The translations under genes and the position numbers were made by a program. Below, piece after piece: positions 1 through 5,275 of a DNA stretch of 6,575 nucleotides (position 1 is its first letter; every line of letters starts with the position of its first letter). The notes beneath the pieces were generated by a model. The model was given only the letters and a program-made list of their open reading frames with translations. It made no database searches and was not told the origin of the DNA. The stretch is from JALYXS01 sp051003795 (lineage in GTDB: Bacteria; Acidobacteriota; Terriglobia; Bryobacterales; Bryobacteraceae). The stretch covers positions 1-6,575 of the forward strand of contig JBPCKZ010000236.1 in NCBI GenBank assembly GCA_051003795.1, given 5' to 3'.

Positions 1-172
1 AATTACATCTTTTTGTCGGTGGTCGTGGTCGTGTCGGCCTTTTCTTTTTGTGGTGTTTTTTCTTGGCCATCTTGGTGTCGTCGGTCTTCGTAGTCGTATC
101 CTGAGGTGCCGCGAACGAAACGGAACCGGCCACGAGGCCAAGGCCGAGGGCCAACATCATGAGCTTTTTCAT
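1..172 (-). CDS. Small secreted Lys/His/Thr-rich protein, 3' end apparently frameshifted; open at the window edge as read
   Basis: The reading frame starts at ATG 172-170, preceded by a good ribosome binding site (AAGGAG, 11 bases upstream). The first 22 or so residues are a clear Sec signal peptide: Lys-Lys, then a Leu/Gly/Val core, then SVSFAA before the likely cleavage. The mature part is short, charged and low in complexity (DTTTKTDDTK, then MAKKKHHKKK). As written, the frame then reads Arg/Pro-rich residues and runs off the left edge without a stop. In the neighbouring frame the same bases read ADTTTTTDKKM followed by TAA at 5-3, which continues the Thr/Lys/Asp style perfectly. From the ATG to that TAA is 170 bases, one short of 57 codons. 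A one-base loss in the A-rich run near 40-52 is therefore the simplest explanation. The intact protein would be 56 residues. Similar tiny exported Lys/Thr-rich proteins are common in soil Acidobacteriota; their function is unknown. It could also be a pseudogene or use a -1 frameshift. Confidence 0.7.
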   Translation of the reverse strand, partial: MKKLMMLALGLGLVAGSVSFAAPQDTTTKTDDTKMAKKKHHKKKRPTRPRPPTKRCN

Positions 173-402
173 TTAGTATTAGTCTCCTTAAGTGCGACGA
201 GTGATTCGCCTCTGAACATGATACCGAAAGGCGGATGAAGCGCCAGTTAAGATGTAATTAAAATCACTTCATCTGTTGTTTACATTCGGTCACGGATGCA
301 CCCGAATTTCTTCATCGTTGCAGGGCAGGGATTTCCAGAAAATTACGAGAAGTGCCCGGCCGCAAAAAGATCGCCGGCTGCTAGGATGGCGGCGTAGCTG
401 CC
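173..402. other. Divergent intergenic region between the small secreted gene and the hypothetical pair
   Basis: About 230 bases separate two divergently transcribed units, so promoters for both directions should lie here. The half nearest the small secreted gene (roughly 190-290) is AT-richer than its surroundings, as promoter DNA usually is. I could not find a convincing -35/-10 pair on either strand: TATCAT on the minus strand (223-218) and TTGCAG on the plus strand (318-323) are single, unpaired matches. A 5-bp inverted repeat (CCGGC/GCCGG, about 356-377) has no T-run and is not a credible terminator. No additional small gene is evident. Confidence 0.4.
184..189 (-). promoter_or_regulatory. 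Ribosome binding site of the small secreted protein
   Basis: On the minus strand this reads AAGGAG, a near-perfect Shine-Dalgarno core, with 11 bases between it and the ATG at 172. The spacing is slightly long but workable. It is the only strong Shine-Dalgarno motif I found in the window, and it supports the reality and the start of this very small gene. Confidence 0.7.
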
Positions 403-990
403 ATGACAAACCACTACTACGGAACCACGACAGCTCTCGCCTGGATGCTCGGTCATTACTTCTGTGGAGCCGAGCACCGGGCTTGGGTTGCGCAGGAATA
501 TTATCCGTATCGTTTGCCCAACCCGAAGTCCTCCAACCCTCACCTGATCTATCAGGATTTGTACCAGCCGTGGCGGGACCGCGACGATTACGACAAGTAC
601 ATGTCGCAATCCCGATTGAATGCGCGAAAATCGGTGATCGCTCGTGAGCTGGCGACCGGGATCGCAGCTATAGATGCACCCGATCTCAAGGACATCTGCG
701 ATCGCGTGGACATCGTTTTCTTGTATCCATTAGTCCTTCGCGTGGACATCGAGCCTATTCGCGGGAGCGATCCCCAGCGTTTGGTCCTGGCCGGCTCGGC
801 TCTCGCCGGATCCCGTGAATTCTTGATCGAGCGATTGCGCGAAGATCCGTCCGAGTTCACAATCCTTTTCCTCGATTTCCAGGACGACGGGGATTTCGAG
901 CGGCTGGTTTACACCGAATACCATCGCACGCATCCGCTCCCAGCCGTAAGCGCCAGCGAAGCCAAACGCGCTTTGCTCGCAAGGTGTTGA
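403..990 (+). CDS. Hypothetical protein, first gene of an unrecognised two-gene unit
   Basis: A 195-residue protein that I cannot assign to a family. It has no signal peptide or clear membrane segment and looks cytoplasmic. The N-terminal third is unusually rich in aromatic residues, with Tyr/Trp clustered at 5-57 and a distinctive Pro/Asn/Ser stretch RLPNPKSSNP at 37-46, followed by an acidic-basic WRDRDDYDKY (57-66). A predicted helix with Arg/Lys follows (70-90). The second half alternates hydrophobic strands and charged loops: RVDIVFLYPLVLRVDI (101-116) and FTILFLDFQDDGDF (152-165) look like buried beta strands ending in acidic residues, an arrangement that suggests an alpha/beta fold but does not prove an active site. 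The ATG at 403 is the first usable start: the ATG at 385 hits a stop after three codons, and the AGGA at 383 is too far away for a standard Shine-Dalgarno. The next gene starts one base after its stop, so the two are very likely co-translated. Codon use resembles that of the neighbours. The gene is real by length and composition; its function is unknown. Confidence 0.75.
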   Translation: MTNHYYGTTTALAWMLGHYFCGAEHRAWVAQEYYPYRLPNPKSSNPHLIYQDLYQPWRDRDDYDKYMSQSRLNARKSVIARELATGIAAIDAPDLKDICDRVDIVFLYPLVLRVDIEPIRGSDPQRLVLAGSALAGSREFLIERLREDPSEFTILFLDFQDDGDFERLVYTEYHRTHPLPAVSASEAKRALLARC

Positions 991-991
991 T

Positions 992-1432
992 GTGAACTAT
1001 AGATTGAACGGCAACTCCAACTACAGCGCGCCGTACCGGTTTTTGCGCGGCGACCAGCGAAATCTCATTTCAGATCCGCAATACCGGCGCGAACGGCACG
1101 TGTTCATCGACTGCCTCGCCGCTTTGCACGATGTGGCGGCAATTTCGGGCAGCGCTCCGGAATCCCCTCATTTTTCAGACTCCCAAGTTGAAACGATCTT
1201 GCTGCGGGCTTGCGATTGGACACTCGATCCGCTGGCCGGCCTGCGCCACAATCTGGAAATTAATTTCAAGATCGCCGACGATCTGCGCGAATGTTCCGGT
1301 GAGGTAAACGTGCGTCCATTTGCCGACGACTACCTCGAAAGCGTCGTCCGGCAGTATCAGATCCTGCGCCGGGCGGAAGCCACGCTGGCAAGCACGTCGT
1401 CCGGCACTACATCTTCCCCATCTTCTTCTTGA
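992..1432 (+). CDS. Hypothetical protein, second gene of an unrecognised two-gene unit
   Basis: A 146-residue soluble protein without a recognisable family signature. It starts at GTG 992, one base after the upstream stop codon (988-990); the overlapping ATG at 990 is followed at once by a stop, so GTG is the only sensible start. The body (about 18-130) looks mainly helical and charged, with an Arg-rich early part (RFLRGDQRN at 16-24, YRRERHVFIDCLAALHDV at 31-48), a Trp-containing helix (ILLRACDWTLDPLAGLRHN at 69-87) and a final helix YLESVVRQYQILRRAEA (114-130). Residues 132-146 are a low-complexity Ser/Thr tail. The last eight codons and the stop lie in a 26-bp overlap with the convergent TPR gene, where the antisense of Lys codons produces the Ser run, so the tail is probably an unselected read-through extension. 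The one-base spacing to the upstream gene suggests that the two products act together, perhaps as partners of one complex. This is inference from arrangement only. Confidence 0.7.
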   Translation: MNYRLNGNSNYSAPYRFLRGDQRNLISDPQYRRERHVFIDCLAALHDVAAISGSAPESPHFSDSQVETILLRACDWTLDPLAGLRHNLEINFKIADDLRECSGEVNVRPFADDYLESVVRQYQILRRAEATLASTSSGTTSSPSSS

Positions 1433-1829
1433 TTTCAGACGCGTCTTTCGCTTCCGGCGCAAGCTCCAGATACCTGGCATAGGCATCGTGCGCGGACTTC
1501 TTTTCGTTCTGCTTTTCTTCGGCCTTGCCGAGTTTCAAATAGGCTTCGGCCAGTGTTCCATTCCACTTCGCCGCTTCCCGGTATCGCCCCGCCGCCGCCC
1601 GGTATTTTCCCTTTTTAAAGTAATAATCTCCCGCCCGGATCTCTTTGGAAGCTTGCAAAGGGTTGAACGAATACTCCTTGGCAGCGGCCGCTTCGTCTTC
1701 CTCGGGCGGATTCCGCTCTTCCACCGGCTCTTTCGCTTTCGGGGTCTGCTGCGCTGGCGCTGAAACGCAAAAACAAACCCAAATTGCGAATACCCACGCG
1801 ACGGAAACGGCCCGGAAATGGCGCACCAT
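1407..1829 (-). CDS. Secreted tetratricopeptide (TPR) repeat protein
   Basis: A 140-residue exported protein. Residues 1-26 form a Sec signal peptide: Arg residues, then a Trp/Val/Ala/Phe core, ending in SAPA with likely cleavage before QQTP. There is no lipobox with Cys at the right place, so signal peptidase I is expected. A disordered acidic Pro/Glu linker covers about 27-55. Two TPR units follow, about 61-94 (GDYYFKKGKYRAAAGRYREA, with the usual Gly/Tyr/Ala spacing) and about 95-128 (AEAYLKLGKAEEKQNEKKSA, then YARYLELAP). The C-terminus is Lys-rich. TPRs are helical pairs that bind other proteins, so this is probably a small periplasmic or envelope scaffold; its partner is unknown. Similar signal-peptide plus linker plus TPR proteins occur in Acidobacteriota. 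It is divergent from uvrC, with only 38 bases between the two starts, and its 3' end overlaps the convergent hypothetical gene by 26 bp. Confidence 0.85.
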   Translation of the reverse strand: MVRHFRAVSVAWVFAIWVCFCVSAPAQQTPKAKEPVEERNPPEEDEAAAAKEYSFNPLQASKEIRAGDYYFKKGKYRAAAGRYREAAKWNGTLAEAYLKLGKAEEKQNEKKSAHDAYARYLELAPEAKDASEIKKKMGKM

Positions 1830-1867
1830 GATTCAATTTTAGGACGAAGCGCGATAATGAACCTAGA
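1830..1867 (+). promoter_or_regulatory. Short divergent spacer with a possible -10 box for uvrC
   Basis: Only 38 bases lie between the divergent TPR and uvrC start codons, so both promoters must sit here or extend into the coding sequences. On the plus strand GATAAT (1853-1858) matches five of six positions of the bacterial -10 consensus. The best upstream -35-like hexamers (for example TTCAAT at 1832-1837, 15-bp spacing) are poor. If GATAAT is used, transcription would begin about 1865, almost at the TTG start of uvrC, giving a nearly leaderless message. That would fit the absence of a Shine-Dalgarno before uvrC. Low confidence. Confidence 0.25.
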
Positions 1868-3694
1868 TTGCGCCGTCCGGATCCGTCGGAAGACCCCCTT
1901 CGCGAAAAAGTATCGCAGCTTCCTCTTTCGCCCGGAGTGTATCTCTACAAGGACGGAGCCGGCCGGGTAATCTACGTCGGCAAGGCCAATAGCCTGCGCA
2001 ACCGCGTCCGCAGCTACTTCTCCGAAGACAAACTCTTGGAATCGAAGACCGGCTCCCTGATGGCGGAAGCGCGCGACGTCGATTACATTCTGGTCGATAA
2101 CGAGAAGGAAGCGCTGGCGCTCGAGAACAATCTCATCAAGCAATACAAGCCGCGCTTCAACGTTTTGCTTCGGGACGACAAAACGTACCCGTACATTAAG
2201 CTAACCGCCGAACGCTATCCGCGAGTCTATGTTACCCGCCGCTTGCATAAAGACGGCTCCACTTACTACGGGCCGTATTTCCCGGGCAACCTGGCGCACC
2301 GGCTGGTCCACTTCATTCACCGGCATTTCCTGGTGCCTTCCTGCAAGGTGGACCTGACGCGCTATCATCCAAAGCCATGCTTGCAATATCACATCCACCG
2401 CTGTCTAGGCCCTTGCGTTGACGGCCTGACCACCAACGACGCTTACGCGCGAGCGGTACGCGATGTGAAGCTATTTCTGGAAGGACGCCACGCGGATCTG
2501 GCTCGCGGGTTGAAGGAGCGAATGGAAACCGCGTCACTCGACATGCGTTTCGAAGAGGCCGCCAACGTTCGCGACCTGATTTCGACCGTCGAGGAAATGG
2601 AGCAGCGCCAGAATATGGCTGCCGCCAAGGGCGACGACGCCGACATTTTCGCTCTTTACGCCGAGCCGCCGCTGGTCGCCGTGAATCTGTTCCACCTGCG
2701 CAACGGGCAGATTGTGGATCGCCGCGAATTTTTTTGGGAAGACCAGATCGAGTTCGACGAGCCCGAGTTTTTTTCGACGCTGCTGCTCCAGATCTATCTC
2801 GATCGGCAATTCGTTCCCGGGATCATCCACGTCCCCGTCGACTTTGAAGATCGGGTCGTCATGGAGGAGCTGCTCTCCGAAAAGCGCAATCGCAAGGTCG
2901 AGATTCACACGCCGCAACGCGGTCGGAAGAAAGCTCTGCTCGACTTAGTCCAGACGAATTCAAAACATAGCTTCGATGCGCGATTCCGCGTTCTCAAGCC
3001 TTCGTCGAAAGCCATCCAGGAAGCCCTTCAAAACGCGCTCGGCCTGGCGGACGCGCCGAAGCGCATCGAGTGTTTCGATATCTCGCACATCCAGGGCACG
3101 AACAAGGTGGCGAGCATGGTGGTGTGGGAAGAAGGCCGCATGAAAAAGGCCGATTACCGCAAATTCATTATCCGGACCGTGATCGGCAACGACGATTTTG
3201 CCAGCATGAGCGAGGTGGTAACGCGGCGGTATTCCCGCCTGCGCCGAGAGAACCTTCCGATGCCGGGACTGATCCTGATCGATGGGGGCCTCGGGCAATT
3301 GCACGCGGCGGCGAACGCGCTCGAAACGATCGGCGTCGTCAATCAGCCGCTGGCCGCGATCGCCAAACGCGAGGAAATTATCTATGTTCTGGGGCAGGAG
3401 AACGAACCGGTAGTGCTGGATCGATTCTCGCCGATCTTGCACCTGATCCAATCGATTCGCGACGAAGCCCACAGGTTCGCGGTGACGTTCCACAGGACGC
3501 GCCGCAATGCGGCCACGCTCACGTCGGAACTGGATCGCATTCCTGGAGTCGGGGAGAAGACGGTGCGCGCCCTGCTAAAGCACTTCGGCAGCTCCGAGCT
3601 GGTCGGGAGCGCGAGCGAGGACGAACTGGCCGCGCAAGTCGGACGGGCGGCGGCGCGGAGGATCAGGCTTTACTACTCCGCGGTTGTGGCGTAG
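1868..3694 (+). CDS. uvrC: UvrABC system protein C (excinuclease subunit C)
   Basis: UvrC makes both incisions around DNA lesions after UvrA/UvrB recognition in nucleotide excision repair; it is cytoplasmic. The 608 residues match the usual family length. The N-terminal GIY-YIG nuclease (about 18-100) makes the 3' cut: GVY at 23-25, YVG at 36-38, R46 and E86 correspond to the catalytic Tyr, Arg and Glu. A Cys-rich region has C159, C171, C179 and C183, with the same spacing (11, 7 and 3 residues) as the iron-sulfur ligands of E. coli UvrC. A UVR UvrB-binding motif lies about 203-238 (MRFEEAANVRDLI). The RNase H-like nuclease for the 5' cut shows FDISHIQGT (D404), IDGGLGQL (D472) and RDEAHRFA (H535). 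A helix-hairpin-helix pair (about 553-605, IPGVGEKTVRALL) ends the protein. The start is TTG 1868: the frame has no ATG before it back to a stop at 1829, and it precedes the conserved LREKVSQLP region by a normal margin. ruvB follows after 30 bases. Confidence 0.98.
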   Translation: MRRPDPSEDPLREKVSQLPLSPGVYLYKDGAGRVIYVGKANSLRNRVRSYFSEDKLLESKTGSLMAEARDVDYILVDNEKEALALENNLIKQYKPRFNVLLRDDKTYPYIKLTAERYPRVYVTRRLHKDGSTYYGPYFPGNLAHRLVHFIHRHFLVPSCKVDLTRYHPKPCLQYHIHRCLGPCVDGLTTNDAYARAVRDVKLFLEGRHADLARGLKERMETASLDMRFEEAANVRDLISTVEEMEQRQNMAAAKGDDADIFALYAEPPLVAVNLFHLRNGQIVDRREFFWEDQIEFDEPEFFSTLLLQIYLDRQFVPGIIHVPVDFEDRVVMEELLSEKRNRKVEIHTPQRGRKKALLDLVQTNSKHSFDARFRVLKPSSKAIQEALQNALGLADAPKRIECFDISHIQGTNKVASMVVWEEGRMKKADYRKFIIRTVIGNDDFASMSEVVTRRYSRLRRENLPMPGLILIDGGLGQLHAAANALETIGVVNQPLAAIAKREEIIYVLGQENEPVVLDRFSPILHLIQSIRDEAHRFAVTFHRTRRNAATLTSELDRIPGVGEKTVRALLKHFGSSELVGSASEDELAAQVGRAAARRIRLYYSAVVA

Positions 3695-3704
3695 CGCGCG
3701 CGCC

Positions 3705-3724
3705 ACATTGGATTACATTGGATC
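3705..3724 (+). repeat. Two tandem copies of a 10-bp repeat directly before ruvB
   Basis: ACATTGGATT (3705-3714) is followed immediately by ACATTGGATC (3715-3724), and the ruvB ATG begins at the next base. The copies differ only at the last position. They fill most of the 30-bp uvrC-ruvB spacer, the remainder being an alternating GC run just after the uvrC stop. No good Shine-Dalgarno is present: GGA occurs 2 and 12 bases before the ATG, once in each copy. A slippage duplication is the simplest origin; whether it affects ruvB translation is unknown. Confidence 0.8.
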
Positions 3725-4753
3725 ATGGTGAATCCGCGCATCGTCTCTCCTAATTCGGACGAAGACGACGCGCAATTCGAGGCGGGCCTGCGCCCGCGGC
3801 GGCTCAAGGATTTCACCGGCCAAGCCAAGTTAAAAGCCAACCTTGAAATCGCGATTGCAGCCGCGCGCCATCGCGGCGAGGCGATGGACCATGTTCTTCT
3901 TTACGGGCCGCCGGGGCTTGGTAAAACCACTCTCGCCGCCATCATTGCCGAGGAGCTAGGAGTGCTATTCCAGCAAACATCCGGCCCCGTGCTTCAGAAA
4001 AAGCTGGATCTCTCCGGCATCCTCAGCACCGTGCAGTCCCGGCAGGTTTTCTTCATCGATGAGATCCACCGCCTGCTGCCGGACGTCGAGGAGATGCTCT
4101 ATTCGGCGCTCGAAGATTTTCATCTCGATATCCTGATCGGCTCCGGGCCGGGCGCGCGCACCCATTCGATTCAACTCGAGAAGTTCACGGCCATCGGGGC
4201 GACCACGCGTCAAGGCCTGGTCAGCGCGCCATTGCGCGGACGTTTCGGCTTAGTCCTGCGGCTGAATCACTACGATATCGACGAGCTGAAGCACATCGTT
4301 TGCCGCTCCGCCGCCCTTCTCAATGTGGCCGTGGAGGACGATGGCGCATGCGAAATTGCCCGCCGTAGCCGCGGCACGCCGCGTATCGCGAATAGGCTGC
4401 TTCGCCGCGTGCGCGATTTCGCCCAGGTCAAGTCCGACGGAAAAATCACGCGAGCGCTAGCCGAGACGGCGCTCGATCTGCTCGAAGTCGACCGCTTTGG
4501 CCTCGATGAAATCGACCAGAAGATCATGCGTACCGTGCTCGAAAAATATCGCGGCGGCCCGGTCGGGCTGAATACGATCGGGGCATCGGTTGGGGAAGAA
4601 GCGGAGACCATCGAAGAAGTGTATGAACCGTACCTGATCCAGCTCGGTTTTCTAAACCGCACGCCGCGCGGACGCGTGGCCACGGAGCGCGCTTTCGAAT
4701 ATTTTCAGATCGACCGGCGGTTCGGCCGTCTTGGCCAGCCGGAGCTGTTTTGA
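3725..4753 (+). CDS. ruvB: Holliday junction branch migration helicase RuvB
   Basis: RuvB is the hexameric AAA+ motor that, with RuvA, drives branch migration of Holliday junctions so that RuvC can resolve them; it is cytoplasmic. The 342 residues match the family. After a short acidic leader, the core begins at about 19 (FEAGLRPRRLKDFTGQ). Walker A is GPPGLGKTT (61-69), Walker B FIDEIH (110-115), sensor 1 GATTR (158-162), the arginine finger region PLRGRFG (169-175) and sensor 2 GTPRIANR (217-224). The C-terminal winged helix carries GGPVGL (277-282) and EPYLIQLGFLNRTPRGR (301-317). The third residue of the finger motif is Gly where Asp or Ser is more usual; both Arg residues are kept. ATG 3725 is the first start in a sensible position, although it lacks a clear Shine-Dalgarno. 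No ruvA or ruvC lies beside it. It is flanked closely by uvrC and folK and is probably expressed with them. Confidence 0.98.
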   Translation: MVNPRIVSPNSDEDDAQFEAGLRPRRLKDFTGQAKLKANLEIAIAAARHRGEAMDHVLLYGPPGLGKTTLAAIIAEELGVLFQQTSGPVLQKKLDLSGILSTVQSRQVFFIDEIHRLLPDVEEMLYSALEDFHLDILIGSGPGARTHSIQLEKFTAIGATTRQGLVSAPLRGRFGLVLRLNHYDIDELKHIVCRSAALLNVAVEDDGACEIARRSRGTPRIANRLLRRVRDFAQVKSDGKITRALAETALDLLEVDRFGLDEIDQKIMRTVLEKYRGGPVGLNTIGASVGEEAETIEEVYEPYLIQLGFLNRTPRGRVATERAFEYFQIDRRFGRLGQPELF

Positions 4754-5274
4754 AGATCGTCTATCTGGGGTTGGGGTCGAACGCCGGCGATCGGGCGCGG
4801 ATGTTGCAATCGGCCGTCGATGAATTGCAGGCGCCCGATCTGCGGATAACCCGGCTGTCACCCGTTTACGAAACCGAGCCGCAAGATTTTCACGAGCAGC
4901 GCTGGTTCTTGAATCTGGCGGCCGAAGCGCGGACGTCGCTTTTTCCCATGCAATTGCTCGAGCGCATTGCGAAAATCGAGCGGGCGCTCGGGCGCAAGCG
5001 CGCGATTCACAAGGGGCCGCGCACCATAGACATCGATATTCTGTTCTACGGCAAAGCCGTGGTGCAAACCGCCGCTTTGCAGATTCCGCATCCGCGCTAC
5101 GCGGCACGCAGATTTGCGCTCGCCCCGCTTGCCGATCTGTCGCCCGATCTCCGCGATCCCATAAGCCGGAAGACCATGAGCGAACTGCTTGCGGGAATCT
5201 CAGGCCAGGGATTGCGCCGCGCGGATGTCCACCTGGAGCTTCATGGCCTGGTTCAGGGTCTGGCCACGGCCTGA
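4750..5274 (+). CDS. folK: 2-amino-4-hydroxy-6-hydroxymethyldihydropteridine diphosphokinase (HPPK)
   Basis: FolK transfers pyrophosphate from ATP to 6-hydroxymethyl-7,8-dihydropterin, giving the substrate that dihydropteroate synthase joins to p-aminobenzoate in folate synthesis; it is cytoplasmic. The 174 residues are near the usual 155-180. The N-terminus has the typical YLGLGSNAGDR (5-15), then the substrate-loop region SPVYETEPQ (37-45). The family signature HKGPRTIDIDIL (87-98) contains the two magnesium-binding Asp residues D94 and D96. It is followed by PHPRYAARRFALAPLADL (113-130), the usual Pro-His-Pro-Arg segment. The TTG start overlaps the ruvB stop (TTGA, 4750-4753), a typical stop-start arrangement for translational coupling; no other start precedes the GLGSN motif. 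The last 20 or so residues are less conserved in style, and the end overlaps the convergent secreted-protein gene by 22 bp. No other folate gene is visible nearby. Confidence 0.96.
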   Translation: MKIVYLGLGSNAGDRARMLQSAVDELQAPDLRITRLSPVYETEPQDFHEQRWFLNLAAEARTSLFPMQLLERIAKIERALGRKRAIHKGPRTIDIDILFYGKAVVQTAALQIPHPRYAARRFALAPLADLSPDLRDPISRKTMSELLAGISGQGLRRADVHLELHGLVQGLATA

Positions 5275-5275
5275 A
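5252..5275. other. 24-bp imperfect palindrome over the folK / secreted-protein convergent overlap
   Basis: TTCAGG (5252-5257) and CCTGAA (5270-5275) are exact inverted repeats, and TGGCCA (5261-5266) lies at exactly the same centre, so nine of twelve base pairs match across the 24 bases. The two arms contain the stop codons of the two convergent genes: TGA of folK at 5272-5274 and TGA of the minus-strand gene at 5255-5253. A hairpin here could end transcription from both sides, but neither strand has a T-run after it, so a classical intrinsic terminator is not supported. The symmetry is visible; a function is inference. Confidence 0.3.

Noticed and set aside
1..259. Inverted 9-bp repeat AATTACATC (1-9) and GATGTAATT (251-259) flanking the small secreted gene, possibly mobile-element ends
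   Set aside because: Nine AT-rich bases can match by chance over this distance, one copy is simply the Met-stop end of the gene, and there is no transposase or target duplication.
354..378. Short GC hairpin CCGGC/GCCGG before the first hypothetical gene as a terminator
   Set aside because: Only five pairs with a 12-base loop and no T-run after it.
276..647. A plus-strand frame of 123 codons that overlaps the start of the first hypothetical gene
   Set aside because: The Arg/Ser-rich translation lacks structure, and the competing frame from 403 is longer, has normal composition and is spaced one base from its downstream neighbour.
403..1432. Calling the hypothetical pair a toxin-antitoxin or anti-phage system
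   Set aside because: There is no recognisable nuclease, kinase, acetyltransferase or DNA-binding motif, the upstream protein is larger than most antitoxins, and the neighbours are housekeeping or exported proteins, so arrangement alone is not enough.
1407..1829. TPR protein as a lipoprotein
   Set aside because: The cysteines of the signal region sit within the hydrophobic core (VCFCVS) and do not follow a lipobox; the SAPA-QQ site fits signal peptidase I better.
1857..1967. ATG at 1857 as the start of a separate 36-codon leader gene before uvrC
   Set aside because: The frame overlaps the conserved UvrC N-terminus and encodes an Arg-rich shadow sequence; no ribosome binding site supports it.
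1535..2143. A 202-codon minus-strand frame across the TPR gene, the divergent spacer and the uvrC start
   Set aside because: It covers the 5' ends of two better supported genes in other frames and has no coherent domain or signal.
3070..3753. A 227-codon plus-strand frame inside uvrC running into ruvB
   Set aside because: It lies in a shifted frame of the conserved UvrC nuclease and HhH domains, and its composition (Arg/Gly/His-rich) is that of a shadow frame.
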